The position numbers and the translations under genes are program-made. The notes below the pieces were generated by a model. It was not told the origin of the DNA. It worked only from the letters and a program-made list of their open reading frames with translations, and did not search any database. From an uncultured Alphaproteobacteria bacterium (GTDB lineage Bacteria > Pseudomonadota > Alphaproteobacteria > Puniceispirillales > Puniceispirillaceae), in the NCBI GenBank assembly GCA_913064995.1, contig CAJYBL010000055.1:1-8319 (forward strand): a stretch of DNA of 8,319 bases. The letters are read 5' to 3'. This document shows positions 1 to 5,350 of this stretch, in pieces. Positions within the stretch are counted from its first letter, which is position 1. Every line of letters begins with the position of its first letter.

Positions 1-99
1 GAGATGACCCGCCATGCGATTAAGATACATGTTCGCGAATATTGGGAACAGCAATTTACATTAATCAATGCGCCTGAGGCATCCATCTGCGATTGGTAG
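1..99 (+). CDS. Possible C-terminal end of an unidentified protein (5' partial)
   Basis: Frame 1 is open from the first base to a TAG at 97-99, giving 32 residues that include the stretch REYWEQQFTLINAP and end in ICDW. The other two plus-strand frames hit stops within about 30 bases, and the residue mix (aromatic, charged, a plausible helix) looks like real protein. The fragment is too short to assign to a family. A competing minus-strand reading is also open here but starts without a ribosome binding site and is cysteine-rich. The gene, if real, lies mostly upstream of the window. No terminator hairpin is visible directly after the stop. Confidence 0.35.
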   Translation, partial: EMTRHAIKIHVREYWEQQFTLINAPEASICDW

Positions 100-207
100 C
101 TGATTGCTTCTGCGTCTGGGCATATGTCATTATACTGTATTGTAGCCAAATGTCAATGGCCTATCGCTTGTTGCAACTAATTACTATTCGCAAACAAAGG
201 AGACACA

Positions 208-354
208 ATGTACGGATTACTACATGAATTAATGGAATTGGTGCTTTTGGTATCAGCGATTGCTGTGACCTGGGCAGTGCCAAGACCACAATGGGTTTCT
301 AGACTATACACTAGGATTGCTAAATTCTTTGGTTCTACTCGAACTTACAACTAA
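208..354 (+). CDS. Small single-pass membrane peptide, 48 residues, unknown function
   Basis: ATG at 208 is preceded by AAAGGAGA (196-203), with GGAG five bases before the start, so initiation is well supported; the stop is TAA at 352-354. The product begins MYGLLHELMELVLL. It has one hydrophobic segment at about residues 8-24, a Pro-Arg-Pro turn at 25-27, and a basic amphipathic tail (R32, R36, K39) that would sit on the cytoplasmic face of the inner membrane. A strong terminator starts 19 nt after the stop, so the gene is probably transcribed alone. Three of its four arginine codons are AGA/AGG, whereas neighbouring genes mostly use CGC/CGT/CGG. I do not recognise the family. A regulatory small membrane protein or a type I toxin-like peptide are both possible by shape only; no antisense RNA can be demonstrated. 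Confidence 0.6.
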   Translation: MYGLLHELMELVLLVSAIAVTWAVPRPQWVSRLYTRIAKFFGSTRTYN

Positions 355-373
355 TCGATAACACTTATTGATA

Positions 374-425
374 GCACACACCCCGACCTGTATACGCAGT
401 GTTTTGGGTGCTGTGCATTTTTTTT
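374..425 (+). terminator. Rho-independent terminator of the 48-residue peptide gene
   Basis: The arm GCACA-CACCC (374-383) pairs with GGGTG-C-TGTGC (406-416), giving ten base pairs with one bulged C at 411. The 22-nt loop can form a small inner CTG/CAG stem. An A and then eight T residues (418-425) follow the stem. This is a textbook intrinsic terminator facing right. It separates the peptide gene from the YeeE-family gene, whose start lies about 130 nt further on. Confidence 0.78.
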
Positions 426-556
426 AGTATGGGGGTATTTTATCATTGCCCTACCAGTTTTACCACCATGCTCATTTGTTTGACTGCCGACCGACCTTTT
501 CAAAAAAGAAAAAAATGCTATTTGAAACGCATTACCGCTTTTGAAAGAGGTGTAAT

Positions 557-1639
557 GTGGAAACGATTATCGAATGGCGCGACATTTATGGTGTCACGAC
601 GATTGTTCTAGCAGCAAGCCTGCTTGTTGGTGGTCTATTTGGCTGGCTTGCAGAACGAAGTGATTATTGCGCCCGTTCGGCCTATGACGAGATATTTTCA
701 TTGACCAGCCGCAAAGGACGCGGCGCGTTCAACCAGCTCTGGCAAGTTGCCATTGCTGGTATATCAGCTATCATTGCGATCTTGGTCGCACGCCAGCTGG
801 TTCTGATCGATATTGAGGCGGCACGGCAATTCAAAACGCCGCTAAATCTGGTTGGTTTGTTTTTTGGAACTTTGTTGTTCGGGAGCGGTATGGGGCTTAG
901 CCGTGGTTGCGTGTCGCGGTTAATCATCCTATCGGGTCGCGGTAATATCCGCGCCTTGATCACATTGGTGTTTTTATCGCTTTTCGCATGGTCGGCAATC
1001 AGCGGCGTTTTGGCCGTGCCGCGGATCACCCTTGCCAGCCTTGGGCAGATTGAATACAGCCCGGCTTTATCCCACAGCCTGTTTGCAATCTGGGTTCTGT
1101 TATTGCTTGCGACTATTGTCTTGGTCGTGCAGCGCGGTGGTGCCGACCAGCCCGTAAAACGCGCCCTCATGGCAGCCTCTATTGGCCTGCTGGTGCCAGC
1201 TTGTTTCTTTATCACTGCCGTCATTGGTGCCGATGAATTTGATCCAGTTCCGGTCGAAGGCCTGCGGTTTATCCTGCCTGTCGCTGACAGTCTTGGCTAT
1301 TTCGTCTATTCGACCGCCCTCACCCCGAAATTCGGTCTCGGGCTGGTTGGCGGTGCCTTTATCGGCGCGATTTTATCGGCAAAATTATCTGGCCGCATTG
1401 TTATTGAAGGCTTTAACAATGCACCACACCCGCTTCGCTATATCCTTGGTGCATTTTTCATGGCCTTTGGCGGGGTGATTGCTGGCGGTTGTACCGTTGG
1501 TTGGCTTTTGACCGGCGGCAGTGTTTTGAATGGCGGGGTATTGATTGCCTTTGTTGGTTTTGGCCTTGGCAATTTGTCATTGCGTTTGCCCTTTGTTAGT
1601 GGCTTTCTTAACAAAGAAACGGTGACCAGTAGCGTTTAA
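557..1639 (+). CDS. YeeE/YedE (TsuA-like) family sulfur-compound permease
   Basis: A 360-residue inner-membrane protein with about nine or ten hydrophobic segments, of the Sulf_transp (YeeE/YedE) family. Characterised members (TsuA/YeeE) import thiosulfate, passing it along conserved cysteines. Those cysteines are visible in family-typical settings: C38 in SDYCARSA, C118 in GMGLSRGCVSRL and C312 in IAGGCTVGW. The duplicated glycine-rich halves expected of the family are also present. The start is GTG at 557, with AGAGG (546-550) six bases before it; the ATG at 555 is out of frame. No TusA-like partner gene adjoins it, so the actual substrate (thiosulfate or another reduced sulfur species) is an inference. 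The next gene begins 73 nt downstream on the same strand with no terminator between, so cotranscription is possible. No clear promoter is seen in 426-556. Confidence 0.93.
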   Translation: METIIEWRDIYGVTTIVLAASLLVGGLFGWLAERSDYCARSAYDEIFSLTSRKGRGAFNQLWQVAIAGISAIIAILVARQLVLIDIEAARQFKTPLNLVGLFFGTLLFGSGMGLSRGCVSRLIILSGRGNIRALITLVFLSLFAWSAISGVLAVPRITLASLGQIEYSPALSHSLFAIWVLLLLATIVLVVQRGGADQPVKRALMAASIGLLVPACFFITAVIGADEFDPVPVEGLRFILPVADSLGYFVYSTALTPKFGLGLVGGAFIGAILSAKLSGRIVIEGFNNAPHPLRYILGAFFMAFGGVIAGGCTVGWLLTGGSVLNGGVLIAFVGFGLGNLSLRLPFVSGFLNKETVTSSV

Positions 1640-1712
1640 TCTGATCTTAATTCAACATCAGTTTGATCGGCGCAAGTGACCGCCACCAGTAAACAGATGT
1701 TTGAGACTTATC

Positions 1713-2426
1713 ATGATTAAAGCTGTTTTATTCGATACATTTGGCACCATTGTTGACTGGCGCTCGTCAATTGCCCGCGAAGGCGCGGCTGTTGCCGTAC
1801 AAAAGGGCCTTACCGAGTTTGATAGTGATGGATTTGCCCGTGCTTGGCGCGCCGGATATCGACCGGGTATGGCGCGCGTAACGGCTGGCGAGCGGTCATG
1901 GGTTTCTATTGATGTCATTCATCGTGAACGGCTGGATGAAATCTTGCCTCAATTTGGCTTGCCGATGCTCGATGAAGCAGAACGCGACCACCTAAACCGC
2001 GCATGGCACCGCCTAACCCCATGGCCTGACAGTGTCCCCGGTTTAAAGCGGATCAAATCAAAATTCCTAATCTCACCTCTATCGAACGGATCGGTCGTTC
2101 TGTTATCGACCATAGCAAAACGCGCTGGTATTCCGTGGGATTTTATTTTCTCAAGTGATATGCATCGTGCCTTCAAACGCAATCCGGCTGTTTATCAAAA
2201 CGCCATCCGCCTTTTGGGCATGGCACCTGATGAAATCATGATGACGGCAGCGCATAATGATGATCTAGAGGCCGCGCGCAAAGAGGGTATGCGCACCGCC
2301 TATATCAATCGGCCAACCGAATATGGCATTGACCAAAAAGTCGATTTTGAAGCCGCCAGTGACTGGGATATTATCGCTGATACGGTTGAAGGCGTCGCTG
2401 ATGAACTAGATTGCCCAAAAATTTGA
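1713..2426 (+). CDS. Haloacid dehalogenase type II-like HAD hydrolase
   Basis: A 237-residue cytoplasmic HAD-superfamily protein of the L-2-haloacid dehalogenase type (subfamily IA). Motif I is VLFDTFGTIVDW with the nucleophile at D8. Motif II is SPLSNGS (S124, N125). Motif III lysine is K155 in FKRNPAVY. Motif IV is AAHNDDLEAAR (N182, D183, D184), followed by GMRTAYINRP as in this family. Length fits the 220-240 residues usual for it. The known reaction is hydrolytic removal of halide from short 2-haloacids, but many homologues act on other small substrates, so activity is inferred. I chose ATG at 1713 because motif I then sits where the family has it; an upstream in-frame TTG at 1701 would add only four residues. 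The ribosome binding site is weak. It sits 73 nt after the permease gene and 21 nt before the DUF1330 gene, suggesting one operon. Confidence 0.9.
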   Translation: MIKAVLFDTFGTIVDWRSSIAREGAAVAVQKGLTEFDSDGFARAWRAGYRPGMARVTAGERSWVSIDVIHRERLDEILPQFGLPMLDEAERDHLNRAWHRLTPWPDSVPGLKRIKSKFLISPLSNGSVVLLSTIAKRAGIPWDFIFSSDMHRAFKRNPAVYQNAIRLLGMAPDEIMMTAAHNDDLEAARKEGMRTAYINRPTEYGIDQKVDFEAASDWDIIADTVEGVADELDCPKI

Positions 2427-2447
2427 CACGTGCCAAGGATGGTTCAA

Positions 2448-2750
2448 ATGACCGCAGATAAACCCGCCTATATTCTGGTCGACACGAAAATCACTGACCC
2501 TGTTGCCTATGAAGATTATAAAGCCGCGGCCAAACCAATTGCCGAACAATATGGCGGTGTCTATCTGACCCGCGGTGGTAAAATGGATATTATGCAGACT
2601 GAATTATGGGATCCTACCCGCATCGTATTGGTAAGATTTCCATCGATGGCGGCAGCGCATGCCTTTTTAGACAGCCCCGAATATGCGCCGGTTAAATCAA
2701 TCCGGCTCGCAAATTCCGAGGCGACGTTGCTGGTTCTTGAAGGTCTCTAG
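2448..2750 (+). CDS. DUF1330 domain protein
   Basis: A 100-residue protein of the DUF1330 family, small dimeric alpha/beta-barrel (ferredoxin-like) proteins of unknown biochemical role. The family pattern is clear: YILVDTKITDP (residues 8-18), YKAAAKPIAEQYGG (24-37), LTRGG (40-44), then VLVRFPSMAAAHAFLDSPEY (60-79) and a C-terminal LLVLEGL. ATG at 2448 is chosen because AAGGA lies eight bases before it and the product then begins two or three residues before the conserved strand. Earlier in-frame starts at GTG 2430 and ATG 2439 have no good ribosome binding site. The gene follows the HAD gene by 21 nt and is probably cotranscribed. It ends tail-to-tail with the DCC gene, the two stop codons sharing the palindrome CTAG. 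Confidence 0.87.
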   Translation: MTADKPAYILVDTKITDPVAYEDYKAAAKPIAEQYGGVYLTRGGKMDIMQTELWDPTRIVLVRFPSMAAAHAFLDSPEYAPVKSIRLANSEATLLVLEGL

Positions 2751-3133
2751 CTTGTAGATTCTTTTAGCAGATTCTTTTGCGCAATCTGGCAATGGGCAAG
2801 CTTGGCAAAACGGTAATCGGCAAAACGATTGTAAACCATTGCGGCAATATGGCGGATAATGGGCAAACCAACCAGAACTGCCAAAAACCGCCAGTAACGA
2901 AGCTGCTGCCAAATGACCAAAAAGGCCGCGGCACCAATATGCCAATCACCTGCTGCATCGCGAACATGAAGATGGCGCAAAGCATCGGCTTGCGAGATTT
3001 GATGCGCCGCCAGCGGTGATGCGTCAGTCGCAATATCCATCCATGCAAAAATGCCTGATGGCGCAATACTCTGGTAATAGGCAATCTCTTTACTGCAAAG
3101 CCCGCATTTACCATCAAAAAATACTTCAATCAT
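2747..3133 (-). CDS. DCC family (DUF393) thiol-disulfide oxidoreductase-like protein
   Basis: A 128-residue protein of the DCC/DUF393 family, thioredoxin-fold-related proteins thought to carry out thiol-disulfide chemistry; no member of this type has a firm substrate. The signature is FFDGKCGLCSKEI at residues 5-17, with the CxxC pair C10/C13. Further conserved positions are MDIATD (32-37), GAAAFLVIW (67-75) and the tail MVYNRFADYR (99-108). A start at 3133 places the first strand directly at the N terminus, as in the family. The frame stays open upstream to 3253, with another ATG at 3181 that would add 40 or 16 residues including a hydrophobic run, but these extensions have no counterpart I know of. 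It is divergent from the aconitase X operon across about 220 nt and convergent with the DUF1330 gene. Confidence 0.86.
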   Translation of the reverse strand: MIEVFFDGKCGLCSKEIAYYQSIAPSGIFAWMDIATDASPLAAHQISQADALRHLHVRDAAGDWHIGAAAFLVIWQQLRYWRFLAVLVGLPIIRHIAAMVYNRFADYRFAKLAHCQIAQKNLLKESTS

Positions 3134-3357
3134 CAAAATCACCCAAACCCTGGCCGCTCTGCCCACAAAGTAAATGGGCATGATCGGGGCCTTTGGCAAG
3201 CCCGACAGACACTTTGCTGGTAAATTACAGATCACATGCAGGGCATGACGCATCTTCGATTAGAAAAATGCAATTTGCAACTATTTAGGCTTGGTGATCA
3301 ATGCACAATATGCGTAGCCTTACCTTAGACGGCACCGCAAAGGACAAGGTTTCCAAA

Positions 3358-4584
3358 ATGCAGTTAAATGACGAAGAAAAGGCTATGCTGAACGGCGATT
3401 TTGGCAAGGCAAAACAATGGGCAATTGATCACCAGATCAAGGTTGGCGATTTTTTTGACGCACCCGATATGGTGGCGGTTAGTCAGGCACATATGATGGC
3501 CGACCCTGAATCGATTGGTGAGGCTGGCGCGGATTTTATGGAATCGATCGCCAATGATGGTAGCCACGTTGTCATCCCGATGATCACCGACCCGCGCGGG
3601 GTTGATCTAAATCATTACCGCCCACTTGGCCAAACCGAAGAAATGGCCAATATAGAGCGACGGTTTATAGCTGCTTGCGAGGCGATTGGCATAATGATGA
3701 CTAACACTTGCGTCAACTATCAAACAATTATGCCTCCGTTGCTTGGAGATCATGTGGCCTATGGAGACACCGGAGTTGTGATCTATTCAAACAGCGTTTG
3801 TGGTGCACGTACTAATTTTGAAGGTGGTCCATCTGCATTAGCTGCTGGCCTAACTGGACGCACGCCGCGCTATGGTTTGCATGTTGACCAGAATCGACAA
3901 GCAACGCGCCGTTTTCAGGTAACAACTCAACCTGCCGAATTGACCGATTGGGGGGTTCTTGGCGCGGTGATTGGGCGTATGTCCGGCTCATACTGGGAAG
4001 TGCCAGTCATCGAGGGAATTGAGAGCGTGCCGACCTCTGACGAAATTAAACATTTTGGCGCCGCAATGGCCAGCTATGGATCGACCCCGCTGTTTCACAT
4101 AGTTGGCATTACCCCTGAAGCGTCCAATCTGGCTGCTGTAGGGGGAACAAGCTTACCCGTTACAAAAATCACTGATGACGACCTTGCAGTGTTACGGAGT
4201 GACTTTGGCGCAAAAGGTGAGAGACCTGATGTGATTGTTTTTGCCGCTCCCCAGCTTTCGATTGTAGAAATGGGAAAAGTATCCAGCCTTGTGGATGGTC
4301 AAAAATTAAAAGTACCAATGATTGTTTGTACATCCCCTCAAACCTACGGAGACGCAAGGCGCATGGGATTTGTCGATAAAATTGAAAATGCAGGTGGAGT
4401 TGTTCTTGAAGGAACCTGTTTTTATCAGCAAGGCGCAAAAGAAATTGGAGAAGCAAACGGTTGGGTTCGTTTGTTAAGCAATTCAACAAAAATTGTGAAT
4501 ATTTTAGGCGGTTACGGCTATAAGCCAGCACTTGCGAGCATGAAGGATTGTGTTGCAGCCGCGATTAACGGAAAGATTGTATGA
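3358..4584 (+). CDS. Aconitase X large (catalytic) subunit, split type
   Basis: A 408-residue cytoplasmic dehydratase subunit of the AcnX catalytic family (formerly DUF521), a branch of the aconitase superfamily that uses an iron centre. Recognisable blocks are the N-terminal QLNDEEKAMLNGDFG, TNTCVNYQ (115-122), the hallmark SNSVCGARTNFEGGPSALAA (144-163), TGRTPRYGLH (166-175), IVCTSPQTYG (322-331) and EGTCFYQQG (351-359). C118, C148, C324 and C354 are the candidate metal or active-site cysteines. Split bacterial AcnX enzymes have been shown to dehydrate cis-3-hydroxy-L-proline, and archaeal ones act in a modified mevalonate pathway; the substrate here is not determined. I start at ATG 3358 (AAGG eight bases before) because family members begin with this helix. 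An in-frame ATG at 3301 would add 19 unconserved residues. It overlaps the swivel subunit by ATGA. From about residue 130 the gene uses far more GGA glycine codons than before. Confidence 0.9.
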   Translation: MQLNDEEKAMLNGDFGKAKQWAIDHQIKVGDFFDAPDMVAVSQAHMMADPESIGEAGADFMESIANDGSHVVIPMITDPRGVDLNHYRPLGQTEEMANIERRFIAACEAIGIMMTNTCVNYQTIMPPLLGDHVAYGDTGVVIYSNSVCGARTNFEGGPSALAAGLTGRTPRYGLHVDQNRQATRRFQVTTQPAELTDWGVLGAVIGRMSGSYWEVPVIEGIESVPTSDEIKHFGAAMASYGSTPLFHIVGITPEASNLAAVGGTSLPVTKITDDDLAVLRSDFGAKGERPDVIVFAAPQLSIVEMGKVSSLVDGQKLKVPMIVCTSPQTYGDARRMGFVDKIENAGGVVLEGTCFYQQGAKEIGEANGWVRLLSNSTKIVNILGGYGYKPALASMKDCVAAAINGKIV

Positions 4585-4991
4585 TGAAAGTTTTAAAATG
4601 TCACAAGGGTATTGGTCCGAAAGTGACTGGTGAAGCACTGGTTGCCGATGATAATTTTTCTACACGTTACGACCTTGATAGAATCAATGGCATTTTCTCT
4701 CGGCCACAGCATAAACTTGCAGGGGAGTCTTACGATCAAAAAATTTTGGTGCTCAACACGGCAAAAGGTGGCGTTGCCTCAGCGTGGATGCTGCATGAAA
4801 TGACCTCCAGAGGAATCACGCCCAAGGGAATTTTGTTTAATGAGGCAAACACCATTCTGGTGCAAGGGGCGGCATTGGCCAATATGGCCATGTGTGACCG
4901 ATTTGAAGATGGCGATGTGACCAGCCTTATCAAATCAGGACAGATCATTGAAGTTGACCCTGCCGCGGGCGAAATCATAGTTCACGAGTAA
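4581..4991 (+). CDS. Aconitase X small (swivel) subunit
   Basis: A 136-residue protein of the AcnX swivel-domain family (formerly DUF126), which caps the active site of the large subunit. Family features are GEALVADDNFS (17-27), a glycine-containing loop ahead of a helix at KGGVASAWML (62-71), and NEANTILVQGAALA (87-100). Two parts differ from the best-known members. Where those have a GGVDPxTG-type loop, this has YDLDRINGIFSRPQHKL (30-46); where they have a GRGSSTGS-type serine loop, this has TAKGGVAS, with S67 the nearest serine. I recall this as a recurrent bacterial variant rather than damage. The start overlaps the large-subunit stop as ATGATG (ATG at 4581 or 4584), with GGAAAG about five bases upstream, so translation is probably coupled and the two subunits made in equal amounts. 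No terminator is visible in the 35 nt before the converging 88-residue gene. Confidence 0.9.
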   Translation: MMKVLKCHKGIGPKVTGEALVADDNFSTRYDLDRINGIFSRPQHKLAGESYDQKILVLNTAKGGVASAWMLHEMTSRGITPKGILFNEANTILVQGAALANMAMCDRFEDGDVTSLIKSGQIIEVDPAAGEIIVHE

Positions 4992-5026
4992 ATTAGGCAT
5001 TTAAAGTGATTTGGCAGATCCTGTGG

Positions 5027-5293
5027 CTAGAGCGGGCCAAGGGCAAATTCGGCTGAGCCAACAGGCTTGTCCAACTTGCGGTTATCAGCATGCCATTTCG
5101 CCTGATCGAAATCATGATTATATTTTTCAGTGAGCTTGGTAGCAATTCGCATCACATCAGGTGAAACCTGTACCGCAATCTGACTAAGCATCACTTGTAA
5201 TGCCTCATCGCGGGTTAACCCGGTATCAACCAACACCCGAATAGTGGCCTCGATCACATCGACAATTATATCTGAGTCCAACTTTGGCGCCAT
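5027..5293 (-). CDS. Unrecognised 88-residue helical protein
   Basis: I do not recognise a family. The product starts MAPKLDSDIIVDVIEATIRV and appears mainly helical: an amphipathic stretch at about 5-24, a second helix after TGLTRDEALQVML (24-36), a third around VSPDVMRIATKLTEKYN (43-59), then a polar segment HDFDQAKWHADNRK (60-73) and a short GSAEFALGPL tail. There is no signal peptide, membrane segment, cysteine or metal motif. Start choice is firm because AAGGAGGA lies eight bases before ATG 5293. The gene begins 57 nt after the end of the bifunctional acyltransferase gene on the same strand, so it may be the last gene of that transcript, and it converges with the aconitase X operon. A role connected with lipid synthesis would be guilt by association only. 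Confidence 0.72.
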   Translation of the reverse strand: MAPKLDSDIIVDVIEATIRVLVDTGLTRDEALQVMLSQIAVQVSPDVMRIATKLTEKYNHDFDQAKWHADNRKLDKPVGSAEFALGPL

Positions 5294-5300
5294 AACACGT

Positions 5301-5308
5301 TCCTCCTT
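5301..5308 (-). promoter_or_regulatory. Near-perfect Shine-Dalgarno for the 88-residue gene
   Basis: On the minus strand this reads AAGGAGGA, almost fully complementary to the 3' end of 16S rRNA, with eight bases to the ATG at 5293. It is the strongest ribosome binding site in the window and implies efficient translation of the small gene, independent of the acyltransferase gene that ends 57 nt upstream of that start codon. Confidence 0.75.
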
Positions 5309-5350
5309 GGTTTGCTGTCAACAAAAATGGAAGCAAAATTTATGCCAGAG

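Noticed and set aside
108..136. TATACT (131-136) as a -10 box for the 48-residue peptide gene
   Set aside because: The -10 match is good but the -35 position is only TTCTGC and there is no extended -10 TG; not strong enough to annotate.
480..508. TTGACT as a -35 box for the permease gene
   Set aside because: At the proper spacing the -10 position is AAAAAG, so no sigma-70 promoter can be supported.
399..611. Open frame of 70 codons on the plus strand
   Set aside because: It begins inside the terminator hairpin, runs through the T tract, is phenylalanine-rich for that reason, and overlaps the permease start in another frame.
682..1224. 180-codon minus-strand frame inside the permease gene
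   Set aside because: It is an antisense shadow of the clear YeeE-family gene, rich in arginine and threonine with no recognisable motif.
2756..2778. Direct repeat AGATTCTTTT, two copies 13 nt apart
   Set aside because: It lies within the last codons of the DCC gene and is short enough to be chance or a small slippage duplication.
3235..3247. CATGC-AGG-GCATG inverted repeat upstream of the aconitase X operon
   Set aside because: Only five base pairs per arm and no second copy nearby, so an operator is not supported.
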